This document shows positions 48,706 through 59,933 of a stretch of 64,000 bases of DNA, piece after piece. Numbering within the stretch: position 1 is the first letter of the stretch; each line of letters opens with the position of its first letter. The notes under the pieces were generated by a model. It was not told the DNA's origin, searched no databases, and worked only from the letters and a program-made list of their open reading frames with translations. The translations under genes were made by a program, and so were the position numbers. This DNA comes from Tretioscincus oriximinensis (lineage: Eukaryota > Chordata > Lepidosauria > Squamata > Gymnophthalmidae): positions 736,303 to 800,302 of the forward strand of contig JAJVDF010000250.1 of assembly GCA_022410635.1 (NCBI GenBank). The letters are read 5' to 3'.

Positions 48706-49585
48706 AAGCTTGGATATCCATTGCTGTCTTTTTTTTTAATTGTGAACATAAGGACCACCATGTTGTACTGGTTGGTACTGCTGGCATTCTTAGTGGCTTA
48801 AAAGATAAACTTAACTAGACTTCCTGGATGAAACTCAGCCATGCCCACACATTGAGATGCTATGAGACAATGCTTGATTTCATATCTGGAATGTTTAAGC
48901 ATACCATGCAGCCCACTCCCAGTTACAACCGGTTTGAGAAAGCACTTGTAGAGCAAAGGGCCATTCCCTGCCTCTGATAAGCATGTAAGCACTTTGTTTC
49001 TGGATAAAATATTTATAGGGAGGAATTCACCTTGCTTTCAACATCTGATATACGATGAAAAAATGTTATGTAGGGAACATGGTTGAACAAAGAAGAAGCA
49101 ATATTGCATGGCTATGCATAGTTGAAAGAGCTTTCTAAGAAGCTATTTGAATGCTCTCTTACAAAACATCGAAGTGGTTTTAAAATATTAATAGAAAATG
49201 GAATCTAGACATGCAAAAAACTTATCATGAATGCTTATATTCATCCCTATGCAAAGTCTTCTATGCTGGAAGCTTAACCCATCGTGCAGACGTCCATGTG
49301 AAGGAAACCTTTGTCTGTTTACTGTGCTACAGAAGAAGCAACCAAACATCATGTATGTTAATAACATGAAATAACATGTTAATAACATGGTCAGTATCTA
49401 AAACATGATTTGATAGTTGGTTGAGGCACAACACAGTCTTTTCACATCTACATCATGTTCCAGTGTAATTTAGGCTGCATCCACATGTTTAAAGTGCCAA
49501 TGGCAAGTGCCAATATTCCGGATTTTCATGCTAGTACTTTTCCGCTGATTTGATGGCACAAGGCTCCATATTCTTATCCCCCCTT
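48706..49585. other. Intergenic, no gene recognised
   Basis: One isolated TIR-like motif, GGCTGCATCCACATG, at about 49472; the rest shows nothing supported. Confidence 0.45.
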
Positions 49586-49772
49586 CAGAGCTGTATCTAG
49601 GCAAAATATAGATACCAGTAATAGTAAGAAGATACTAATATTTTTATTGCTTTTATTATTATAAGACGCAAAGTAGCTGACGGAAGAAGGGCAGCAAAAT
49701 AAATTAATAAAGTAAATAAATAGGTAAGTAAATTACAGCCCATGGGCAAGATACAGCCTAAAGCTGCTCCTG
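49586..49772. mobile_element. hAT-type element A, uninterrupted copy
   Basis: It starts CAGAGCTGTATCTAGGC, shares GCAAAATATAGATACC and ATATTTTTATTGCTT with 37277-37809, and ends CCTAAAGCTGCTCCTG. Flanks CCCCCCTT and CCCCCACC are only partly alike. It provides the empty site for the nested insertion at 37314. Confidence 0.75.
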
Positions 49773-50306
49773 CCCCCACCCTTACGTTAGAGCAAGGCAG
49801 TAATAAAACACCTGTGTTTACCTGCTGAAAACAGGGAAGTCAGGAAAGCACAGCTTTTTTAAATTAAAAGCCTCCTTAGCAGCCTCAAAACCCTGGGCAC
49901 TTGAACAGAGGAGATTTTTCTTTTTAAAAAAAGAGCATTTCTTACTTGCAGGGCAAATAGGGGAGAGGGAATAGGGGGGATAAGGCAACAGCCAATGACA
50001 GGAGAGAAAGTGTTTCTTCGCAGCTCCCAGCTCCCAAAGCCTCCTGGGATCTGTAGTGAAATGCACAAGGTTTCCTTGCCACTTTGTCACAAAACCAGGG
50101 GAGGGGGGAGAGAAAGAAATATAAGGACTCCCAACTATGAGAAGGTGTTTTATTCCATGAGCAGGAGAAATAATGTTGTAGCTGTTAGCATGGGTTTTTA
50201 GTCCTCCAATATATTCAAGCATGAGACTTGTTTGGTCTCACACAGATACAAGATGGAGCTCCTCATTGGCAGACAGAGATGGATCTGAAAAACCAGCAGT
50301 GATGTA
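49773..50306. other. Intergenic, no gene recognised
   Basis: Short ORFs on both strands (up to 134 codons) without similarity. Confidence 0.5.
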
Positions 50307-50320
50307 TGAACCCTGTGACT

Positions 50321-51054
50321 CTGCGTTGACAAGATATAGAGTCCATAAAGAAAAGTCTCTTGGAAAAGGAGATACTCTAATCCTCTGAAGTTCACAACTG
50401 TACGTGAAGATAACGGCTTCTCATGTAGCTGTAAATCACATAGCTGAAACGTCCTTTGCGCGAAAATAGAGGTTTTCGGTTGTTTTCTTTTTCAACAGCT
50501 CATGTGAAATGTATAACTGGAAAATATATGATGATGATTTGCCATCTTGTTCTCAGTTCTGGCGTTGCTGATCTGAGGCTTGCATCAGATCAGTACGCCA
50601 GAACTGAGAACGAGATGGCAAACTATAATCATATATGTTCCAGTCAAACATTTCACATGAGCTGTTAAAAAAGAAAACAACCAAAAACTCTATTTTCGCG
50701 TGAAGATCGTTTCAGCTATTTGATTTACAGCTACATGAGAAGCCATTATCTTCACGTACAATTGTGAACTTCAGAGGATTAAAGTATATCCTTTTCCATG
50801 AGACTTTTCCTTATGGACTCTATATCTTGTCAACGTGGAGACTCCTCTACTTTTTATATGTATCTGACCTTGGCTACTCATTATACTGAGTGTTGCTTTA
50901 TTTTTTATTCCTGCCTGTCTCTTTGAATGCCCATACATGGGCACAGGTATGAGTATTCATTGTTCATATATTATATGTATTTTGTGTTCTGACTCTTGCA
51001 TATTTAGTTACTCTTTTGGGTTGAGGGAGACGTAGTGTGTTTGGGTTTTGTAGT
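50321..51054 (+). mobile_element. Retroelement-like insertion with internal inverted duplication and 14-bp TSD
   Basis: TGAACCCTGTGACT occurs at 50307-50320 and 51055-51068, bracketing 734 bp. The first 512 bp are a near-palindrome: arm 50324-50576, loop 50577-50584, arm 50585-50835, about nine in ten positions paired. The right arm runs on for about 220 bp of unpaired, AT-rich sequence to the 3' copy of the repeat. A target duplication this long suggests target-primed reverse transcription. A partial inverted copy at the 5' side is a known habit of Penelope-like elements, but no coding region confirms that. Confidence 0.65.
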
Positions 51055-51068
51055 TGAACCCTGTGACT

Positions 51069-51568
51069 GACAGCTATAGTGAGAAAGAAATTACCCTGTC
51101 CACTTGGAATGCATAAAGGCAGAATATACAACGTCTGTGCTTTAAAATGAGAGGAGAAAGAAGAGTTTTAGGCATAGTTGGATCCACTATTTTAAAAATG
51201 TCTAAAAAGAATTATATTTATCAGTTCTAAAGGCAGCACACAGTATCCAATTCTGGCACTAGGGCTTCCATTATCGATCCAGTTGATTAATTTTCAGTTG
51301 CTGGTTGGTACTGCAGCTTACAGTCCTAGGAGAGCCAGGAAAAATGACTGGATTAGAAGAGTGGATTAAAGTTCTAGGGCATGAGAAAGGGCATATTCTT
51401 CAGGGAGCTTGAGGAATTTGTCTTCTCCATATAATCTTTTTTTACATGAAAAATACTTGACTAGAAGCCAGTCTTCAGCTACCTAAATATCATCCATGCG
51501 TCACATGCATCAGATTTAGAGACTTCTGGCTGTGTAGCTTTAAAGTATCAAATGATTATTTTGTTTAA
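51069..51568. other. Intergenic, no gene recognised
   Basis: No supported feature. Confidence 0.5.
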
Positions 51569-51636
51569 TGGAGGAGGAGGAAGAGGAGTGGGAGGAAGAA
51601 GAAGAAAGAAGGAAGGAGGAAGAAGAGGAAGAAGAG

Positions 51637-51671
<35 letters not shown>

Positions 51672-51705
51672 GGAAGAAGAGGAAGAAGAGGAAGAAGAAG
51701 AAGTA
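51569..51705 (+). repeat. Purine-only GAA/GGA tract
   Basis: Nearly 140 nt of almost uninterrupted purines on the + strand, with a GAAGAGGAA-type higher-order period. The few interruptions fall near the start (AGTGGGAGG). Confidence 0.95.
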
Positions 51706-53020
51706 TAGTGATAAAGCTGGCTGTTGGTAGAACTCCAATAATTTGCACTTTAGAAAATCTGCAATGAATATTCAGTTATGTGTCATCTGTTAATAAAAAT
51801 GTTATAAAATGTTTAAATTGCTTTCTGATCTATTTTTCCTGAAATAAAATCCTTGTATTTCTAGAAAATGCAAATTATTATTTTTTAGATCTATTTAATA
51901 ATAACCTACAAAACTTACAATTCAATACTGGCAATGTAAGATGCAGTTTGGCAATTGTTTCCACTATTAGAGCAGGGAGAAAATCAAAACTCCCAAAGGA
52001 AAAAGTAAGATAATCAGAGAAGCCAAGATAGGAAGGATGAGAAAGGAAAAAACGAAAACCTTTAAAGAAAGAAAGTTTTCCAAAATCCACATTGCTTTCC
52101 CTAATTCTAGCACTCTTGATAAGTGTATTTCTGATTTCAAAATCTGAAGGATGCAATATGCCTAGAAATGTTATTGATTTTTGTTGCATGCCAGTCACTT
52201 TGATGGTTGCACAGCAGCTCTAACTCACTGAGTTCTAGAAATGTATATTATATGGGAAAATGCCTTCCCTTTTATTGAGCTGCTGAACATTAATAGGTTA
52301 GTCATGCCATCTTCTGCTGTCAGTTTTCCCTCCCACAAATAACTCAGAAACATGTCTTCAAGGAGGAACAGTTGTTGGGCCTCTGATGGAGTCATTGTGT
52401 AATCCATTAATTTGCGAACATCCATGACTGTCTGGAGAAAGAAAGCTTTGAAGGAGGGAGATTCCTATTGCTAATAGTGAGGCAGGGAGGGGCATACTTT
52501 TCAGCAAGATTACAGCTGGAAATTGTTATTAACCTCTTCTGTGCCTTACTTTAAAATCTTGGTAGTAGAGCTTGGAAAAGATTTATTTTCATACAAATTC
52601 AACAAAAAACAGACAGACTCTAATTTGGGATTCAATTAAGGCCATAATTATTCAAAACCATACAGAGGTCATAAACAGGAGATTTGTTAGAAGGGTATGG
52701 AAAGTAACAAAAGCAACTAAAAGACCTTGACAAATTTTCTGTTTTATGCTTTTGATAAGATGAGCTTTTCTTGAGTTAGCTGGTTTTCATGTGTGTCTGT
52801 CCATCACAGCATTGAGCAGACTATGTCAAACTTGGTTCATAGCCTGTGTGGTATCTCAAGGCCGGGTTGGAGAAGCCCTCACCACTGTAAAGACAATGCA
52901 ATATCTGTTCCTAATTTCTACGTGCCATGCTAGTGTTGAGGTGCAAATACTGAATTACACCAAGCACAGAATAAAAACTAGTTCTTTCCACATTCAGCCT
53001 AATCTGGGATTTACCATTGA
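51706..53020. other. Intergenic, no gene recognised
   Basis: No supported feature; short ORFs only. Confidence 0.5.
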
Positions 53021-53025
53021 AAATT

Positions 53026-53105
53026 TATTTATTTATTTATTATTTATATCTATATTGTGCCCTCTATCTGAAGATCTCAGGGTGGGTCACTGTAAAAAAT
53101 CATAG
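53026..53105 (-). mobile_element. L2-type LINE 3' tail
   Basis: TTTATTTATTTATTATTTATATC, TGTGCCCTCTATCTGAAGATCTCAGGGTGGGTCAC. Confidence 0.7.
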
Positions 53106-53234
53106 TCACTTTGCACTATCTCCCCACATTGCTTTCATTAAGTTACACAACATGGATGTCACACTTTTCTCCACTTCCAGTTCCCTATATTACTATACCC
53201 AGATGGCACAGGATCCCAGCCCAAATTAGCCACT

Positions 53235-53875
53235 TTGTACATAACCTTGGTAGTAATTGCTGGCATGATTGTGGACAACGGGGGTTGTATAATCATCTAA
53301 TATGGGAATACACTAAAGTACAGACGTTCTGGAGGAAGGCAGAGAAAGAAATCAATGTTGTTATGAATATACAGATGAAAATAACAAATAAAATGGGAAT
53401 ATTACGTGAAGGAGGACTTGCAAATTTGAACAAGGATAAAAAAGAAATTGTAGTGGAGTTGATAGTTTATGCGCAACTGGTGACTGTAAGGAGGCGAGAA
53501 AATGAAATTGTTTGGATGTTAATAATGTGGTATGATTACATTATTGACCTCTACATTATTGACCTTATGGCAGTGGAGATATCTAATGCAAAGATAAATC
53601 ATATTGAATACATCGTAAAATCCCAGATATGTAAACAGAAATGGACCCTGGTGGAAAACCATTTAGAAAATAATTTAAGATAAGCAACAAGAAAATTAAG
53701 GTTAAGTTTAATATTTTAATTATGGGATATCATAAGCATTCCATGAAGCCCCTAAACCTCTGTGTTATGTTGTGTGGGGTTGGTTTATATGTGTATGATT
53801 ATGTATGTGATCATTTATATATGTGTGTGTTATATACATACTTGACTAATAATAAAAAATATAATTTATATTACT
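53235..53875 (+). mobile_element. L1-type LINE 3' end (ORF2 C-terminus and 3' UTR)
   Basis: Translation gives CWHDCGQRGLYNHLIWEYTK and VQTFWRKAEKEI, the C-terminal Cys-containing region of L1 ORF2. An open frame continues to 53683, then an AT-rich 3' UTR ends in ATAATAAAAAATATAA. The frame is open from 53111 (190 codons), but its first 40 codons lie outside the L1. Confidence 0.75.
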
Positions 53876-54534
53876 ACACCCAAATTTAACCTCCTTTAGT
53901 TAATCTAGGTCTTCAATATAGTTTTCATTATAGGACTTTGCACTGCCACAGAGAACCTTTTCTTTTATTATTCCACTGTCACAATTTAAGTTCTTCAAGT
54001 CCCTCTACCGTTATGGTTGTTGATTGACACAAACACCTTTATTTATTATAAAACAAACTAATAAACTTTATAATTTACAATAAGATGAACATGACATGCC
54101 CAGAGTGGAATAGGATCCTGCCATCCACATGCCAGTGCGAAATCTCTGTTAAAATTGCTATTAATAGACACAAGTTAGCAGTTGAATGATCCTTAAATTC
54201 CACAATTTTCACAGAATCCAGAAAGGGGGTTGAAGTTTTTCCTGTGACTGTATGGATTAGATGCAGTAAAGTTGCATTTAAAGTCCTAAAGTTTAAAAAG
54301 GGCTAAACTTTCTTCTGTTTCAGAAAGAGAGATAAGAGAGACACAGGCCACAGCAGGCCAAAACAACCCCTTTTTAACAGAATAAAGCTTAATAGTGCAT
54401 TTTGATCCTATCACTAATTTTGCTCTGTTTGTTACTTTGTAAATCAGTTCTCTGCTTTCCTGGTCCCTTTTGTCAAGGTATCTTGACATGTACATATGTA
54501 TTATATGTATGATGTGTTTGAACTGCACTAAGTG

Positions 54535-54764
54535 GCGACTGTTTGGTTTTGGAGGGAAACTATTTGAATTCAAATGCAACCAATTGCTTGTTAGTATTTT
54601 GAGCGGGAAACATGGAATACAGTGATTGGCCTAGAGACTATGTAAATACAGCAGGCAATCACTGCAGACCTAACTCAGAGTCTCTCAAGAGCTGCAATAA
54701 ATCACTTTCAGAGCTAGAAATCACTTGTCTGAGTGTTCATTCACCATTGAGAGTCTCACAAGAG
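54535..54764 (+). mobile_element. Possible LTR fragment
   Basis: The order CCAAT (54580), GATTGGCC (54624), a weak TATA-like TATGTAAATA, GCAATAAATCACTTTC and a 3' end TCTCACA resembles a retroviral-type LTR. The 5' boundary and a target duplication could not be found. Confidence 0.3.
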
Positions 54765-55124
54765 GTCTGCAGTCACAAACTTTTTCTTTGCTATACCATT
54801 GAGCTACAGTCAGTCACTCCCTTACAAATCAGTTAGTTAACCTCCAACTAAGCCCAAGGTAAACACACTATATTTAATATTACAATTGTAGCCTAATTCT
54901 CTTTGATCCTCAAACGTCTTTCCTTTCCCCCAGTAAAGTTTATTGCACTTCCTTTTTTCTTTCCTTGCCTTTGTTCAGTGTTGGCAGTGCATTATGTTTG
55001 CTTACCTGATTTCCTTAACAGGATATTGTTAATATTTAACCATTCATATGGCACAAGTGCTTCATTAACAAATTGCTAACTTATCTAATATTTTATAAAT
55101 CTACAGTGAAAATATTTATCAAGA

Positions 55125-55612
55125 ATAAGAACACAGGAGGAACACTGTGAATCATACCACATCCAATCTGGTCCACAATTGCACCTGAGCACATTCAAGC
55201 AGAAGACAAAAACATCTTCAGGAATAATGTCTGTTGCTTCATCCCGGAGACAATATTAGGACACCCATCTTAGTGACTACACTTGGCTTCCATGAATTTG
55301 TCTAATCCCATCTTAAAGCTATCCAGGCTGCTAGCTAACTCCATCTCTTCTGGAAGTGAATCCCATGGACTGATGACTCTCTGAGTAAAACTAATTCATT
55401 CCTTTATCTGTCCTGACTCTTCTGCCCATCAGCTTCAAGGAGGCTTCTTTGTTCTACTGTTGTGTGATAGGGAAATAAATTTTCTCTATTCACCATATCC
55501 ATAGTTTTATACATTTCAATCAGATCACCTCTTAAATGCCATCTTTCAAAGCTGAAGAGATCCAGATGTTTCAGTCCCCTGGTCATTCCTGTTGCCTTTT
55601 TTGCTCCTGTAC
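55125..55612 (-). mobile_element. CR1 LINE, C-terminal ORF and 3' UTR, antisense
   Basis: On the minus strand: RGLKHLDLFSFERWHLRGDLIEMYKTM and the block ending LPEEME-like, then the 3' UTR. It is more diverged than the CR1 copies at 16.2 and 58.8 kb, so probably an older subfamily. Confidence 0.88.
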
Positions 55613-56685
55613 AATAAACATATTTGATTCCCTCACAACTGTTTTGCTTGGGTTTTTCAGAGTTTTCTCTCCTTTAGAATGTGTTTGAAGACCCTCCCTA
55701 AGAATCCGATAGCCTTTCTGGTGCTGGGCCTTACTCTGTATTATATTCTGGAATAGAAGCCTGACTTCCACATGATAATACAGACAGGCCTAGAGCATGC
55801 CATAATGTGCCATAGTATACAGACATTTGGCCCTATTTTGGGATAGAATCTGTACTATAATAAAAGAGTGTTGTAGCGGTAAGCTCTGTAGGAAACTTAA
55901 CTGGCAGAAAGATCTGACTATTAAGTGTCTTATATGTTTCATTACACAACAGCGAACAACATGGCAGCTTCTGCATCATTTTTACTGTCGCTAGGGAGGC
56001 CCAAGCACAGGCTCTCTATCATGTCATCCATTGTTACTGAAGTGGATTAACTCATTTAGATGAAAACAGCTTCTGTAATTTTTACCTACATATTTGAGAA
56101 CATCATATTTTGTTACGTCATAATTTGCATCATTAGTGTGAAGCTGAAGTTATACCTTGCAGGTGCAAAAATCAATACAAAATTGGAGGAATTATTATAT
56201 TCTCCTGTTTTCTTTCCAAGAGAAGCTAATTCCACCACTTTCTGGGAAACAGAATTTTTTTTCCTAGTATTGTACATACATAGTAACTTATCCTTTAACT
56301 CTTTGGCAATCTGCTTATAGCATGAAGCATGAAATAGGATTACTGTTATACAGTGATGGACTTGAAACATAGAGGACAAGGGTTATATTTTCAGCCAAAT
56401 GCATAAAAAGCTTATGTGAAAAGGAATGGTCAGGGAACAGATGTGACCTCAATGTGACATCTCACCATTTACCTATAATCGTTGTGTGTGTGTGGTATTT
56501 CCCTTAGGTTTATGCTTACAGATGGACTCACTTCTGCACAGGTGCCTGAGGTGGGCATTATGACTCCTCATTTCACAAAGACCAAATTCTTGATAGCTTC
56601 AGGGGTGGAATGTAGGGAAATTCTCTGCACAATAAGAACAGTGATATGAATGTAACACTATTACAAAAGAGTGACAGAGGGTGTG
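55613..56685. other. Intergenic, no gene recognised
   Basis: No supported feature. Confidence 0.5.
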
Positions 56686-56949
56686 TTCACACGACTATTT
56701 TATGCCTCAGTTATAGCGCCATTTTGAAGGTCACATCACACGTGTTAAGCGTGTATGAGTAAAACTTCCACAATAAAGGCCATTTATTACACAATAAACT
56801 ATTGCTGGGATAATCAGGAATAATTGCAGAGAACATCCGAAACCTCGAAGCCAACCTCCATCACCTCGTAGCCAATTCCCTTCCTCTCCCGTGTGACCAT
56901 TAATAGTGCGAGAGACAAGAGGGGAGAGATGACAGGAAGAAGCCTCCTC

Positions 56950-57120
56950 AGCAGCCCCCAAAGCAGGAAACCTCCAAAAACACATGGAGAGCTGGCTGGC
57001 CCCATCCCTACGAAGCCTAGGCTGGACAGGAAAAAGCAAACAGCTGCATTCTGCTAGGCTGCGTGTGGATGGGGCCGGCAGCTCTCCATGTGCTTTTGGA
57101 GGTTTCCTGCCTGGAGATCA
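56950..57120. repeat. GC-rich inverted repeat
   Basis: AAAGCAGGAAACCTCC, ACATGGAGAGCTGGC and TGGCCCCATCC (56959-57008) are mirrored by GGATGGGGCC, GGCAGCTCTCCATGTG and GGAGGTTTCCTGCCT (about 57067-57114), with a spacer near 60 nt. The larger 56.69-57.19 kb block begins with GGGTGTGTTCACACGAC and may be a decayed DNA transposon. Confidence 0.7.
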
Positions 57121-57189
57121 TGTCTGAGAAAGGAAGGGGAACATGCACAGAAGTCCTGTCAACCAACCCACCTCCTCCTCAGCAGCCCC

Positions 57190-57345
57190 CCAAATTATGT
57201 TGTCCAGGTTGCTGAATGATTCATCTTGCCACACAAGGGTCACATCTGTATTTCAGCATTTACATTGGCTGCCTATTAACTACTGCTGGTTCTGATTCAA
57301 GGATTTACCTTGAATTGGCACCTTGGGACCAGCCTTTTTCAGCAA
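57190..57345 (+). mobile_element. L2-type LINE ORF fragment
   Basis: CTGTATTTCAGCATTTACATTGGCTGCCTATTAAC translates to QHLHWLPIN, an L2 ORF landmark, followed by a degraded continuation. Confidence 0.55.
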
Positions 57346-58120
57346 AACTCTTAAGCCATTTTCACATTTTCCTTTCATATGCCATTCTACACCCTGGATT
57401 AATCAATGTGCCATCGCTAGGTCTGAACCTTGCAATATTCAGCTTTGTTATATGTTTTGTAAGAAAGAGAAAAACTATTCTTTATCCCTTTACTGGGTAA
57501 GAAATGAATGTGGTTTTATATTTCTTCTTACTAACATTTTATCAACACGTAAAGGACCCCCAAGTGGAAACTGCTGCAGTTTTTTAATTTAAGTTTTCTT
57601 TTTCCAATCCTTTCCAACCATTACAAGACAAGAGTCCCTCTGAGAATATGAAAAGGGCAAAACATGTTTAAAAAGTTCTTCAGTTTGTATTTTTAACAAA
57701 ATTAAGTGTAGTCCCTTTTGCCCCATCATGGTCAAGGATATAAATATCTACCAAATTAGATTTCCTTTAGTTCTCAGATTCTCCCATTTGAAACGTAACT
57801 TCCATATCTGTTAGATCTCAGCAAATATTTTCTTAAAGCCAGGCAAAATTATATTTATTCCAGAAATAAGAAAAAAGAAAACCAGCCCTACCATAGCTCA
57901 TTTTTCATTTATACCCTGAGTTTTAATACAGCATTAGTTCACTTTCAGAATGAAAAAAAACCCACAGCAACAAAACAAATAATCATTTTATTTTCACTTT
58001 CTAAACCAAATGTGAGTTTTCTGTGTTAGAATGCCAATAAATCTTTCCACATTGCTTTTTGCATTTTTTATTCTATGAATATAAACACGAACAGTACATA
58101 AACACAAATGTAAACCAACA
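57346..58120. other. Intergenic, no gene recognised
   Basis: AT-rich; nothing supported. Confidence 0.5.
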
Positions 58121-58129
58121 CTAAGGATG

Positions 58130-58532
58130 CAGACACATCACCCCTTAACACGCGCAGGACTGCAAATCCAAAGCCCATTGTTTCGACTGTGTTACCCTAA
58201 AAACAGGCTTGGAAGTGCTGCAGCGTCACTCTAGCAGCACAACACAGGTTTCTGCTCTGCAGTTCGTGGCGAAATTGCATCATCGTTGCTGCTTTTGATA
58301 ATTCGCGCCACTTGTACATTGATAAAGGAGATCAGACAACAAAAAGCGAGCGAGAGAGCAGGGGCTGGGGGCTCTTTTGTTTGGCATTCCCCCAGGCTCA
58401 GCAGCTTCCCTCCCTCCTCTGGAAAAACAGGTTTTCCAGCTACTGCAGCCCTATGGAACAGAGATTCATTGAGCACACAGCAGTCAAGCAATGGGGGTGT
58501 TACAGTGGAATGAATGCTCAGGGAATGCTCAG
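58130..58532 (+). promoter_or_regulatory. CpG cluster with downstream splice-donor motif; possible noncoding first exon
   Basis: At least ten CpGs lie between 58150 and 58360 in an otherwise CpG-poor region (ACGCGCAGG, TTCGTGGCG, ATTCGCGCC, AGCGAGCGAG). No transposon ends are obvious. The sequence stays GC-moderate up to CTCAG|GTAAAAT at 58533, a good donor. Known human order is PLCXD2 then PHLDB2 on the same strand, so an untranslated PHLDB2 exon is conceivable; nothing coding supports it here. Confidence 0.25.
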
Positions 58533-58718
58533 GTAAAATTAAGCTCTCACTTCACATTTCCTGTTTATCACTAAATTATGCCATGCAGAAACTTGGAAGC
58601 TGCAGAATGAAGATGAGGCCTTGGGCTATGTAGGCGGCGGAGTACCTCCTGTATTAGCAGTGAATCTTCTCAGTTCTACCATTGAGAATCCTGTAGCCTG
58701 ATTTAGGCTGAATCCAGA

Positions 58719-58922
58719 TAAGAACATAAGAACATAAGAAGAGCCATACTGGATCAGGCCACAGCCCATCAAGTCCAGCATTCTGTGTCACACAGAGGCC
58801 CACCAGATGCACCTGGACAGTCCGAACAGAGGAAAGCAAAATATGCTCCTGTTCATGACTCCCTGCAAATGGCATTTCAGGAGCCCTGCCTGTTGCTCCA
58901 TCCCAGAGGCAACATCCAGATA
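58719..58922 (-). mobile_element. CR1 LINE 3' end, antisense
   Basis: An AGAACATA tail, then the full reverse-complemented CR1 3' UTR, nearly identical to 16212-16422 and 27693-27905; a young-looking copy. Confidence 0.92.
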
Positions 58923-59251
58923 TGTTTAACTGGCAGAGTACTGCCATAATTACTGATTTGCCACACATGCTGCTGTTTACAGCATTGCAGTGAAATATTA
59001 AGAATCAATCTGATGCAGTGGTTAGAATGTCAGAAGTTGCCTGGTTTGATTTTACACTCTTTGGGTTCATCCCCATCCACGATTTTTAGCGAGGTGGAAG
59101 CAACATCACTTTCAATCCAACCCAAGAGGTCATAAATGTTCAGCTAAAAAGGCCCGTTGTTAAGAAATTTTCAGCTACCACAATTTGTGCGATTCAACAG
59201 TGGGTATTTCTAAAATGCGAAAACAACCTTCATGGGGACATTTCAGTAATG
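58923..59251. other. Intergenic, no gene recognised
   Basis: No supported feature. Confidence 0.5.
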
Positions 59252-59259
59252 TAAACACG

Positions 59260-59693
59260 TAGGGTGACCAGATGACCCTTTTTGGGGGGAAACCCAGTTT
59301 TGGGAGGGGGGCGCCATCTCCTCGTTTTTTGCTGAGGAAAAAATATTTTTTTAAAAAATTCACTGCACCACCACTAGGGGGTTCTGGCTACTGGTTTTTT
59401 ATTCGTAAAAAAAAAAAATTCTCATGCACTTCAAAAAATTATCTGGCAACTGGGGCGAGCTCCAGAAAGCACCCTCCCCTCAGTACTAATAATAATTAAA
59501 AATGCACATTTCTGATGCACTCCAAAAATTCTCACACACTTTAAAATTTCTCACATGCTTCACAGATTTCTTGAGGGGGGGGGAATTTCGGAGGGGAATG
59601 CATGCTGGTAGGTGATTTGCATATTCATGAATATGCAAATTAGCATGAATATTAATTACCCTGGTTTGGGCCTCAGAAAATCTGGTCAGTCTA
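59260..59693 (+). mobile_element. TAGGGTGACCAGAT hAT-like family, longest copy (434 bp)
   Basis: It starts TAGGGTGACCAGATGACCC and ends ATCTGGTCAGTCTA. Flanks TAAACACG (59252-59259) and TGAACATG (59694-59701) match at 6 of 8 positions. It carries a perfect 26-bp palindrome (59615-59640) bounded by ATTTGCAT and ATGCAAAT. It is longer than the copies at 35818 and 37314 because of an A/T-rich expansion near 59395-59420. Confidence 0.85.
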
Positions 59694-59933
59694 TGAACAT
59701 GGCAAATCTCACAAGACTTTGAGGCTACCTGTAAATGTTAATTGGCTCTTGGCTCACAGAGAATGCTGGGAATTGTAGTAAGGCAAGTGCAGCAATGCCT
59801 TATGGGGCTTGTCATGTGCNAAGATTGCTAAGCAATGTATTGGAGCAGTGTGGAAACTTGAGGTAGNTGAGGAGGGATCGTGAATGCNTTTTCCCAGACT
59901 TTAAAAGAAATAGTGCAGCTAAACATGTGGGGG

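Noticed and set aside
50324..50835. Palindrome as a possible hammerhead ribozyme or assembly foldback
   Set aside because: No CTGATGA...GAAA core found on either strand, and the arms differ from each other at many positions, which a simple read-through artefact would not produce.
53111..53683. 190-codon ORF
   Set aside because: Most of it is the C-terminus of a dead L1 ORF2; the first part is unrelated flanking sequence.
54535..54764. Second LTR as strong as the one at 38.4 kb
   Set aside because: Signals occur in LTR order but no 5' boundary or target duplication was found; kept only as a low-confidence feature.
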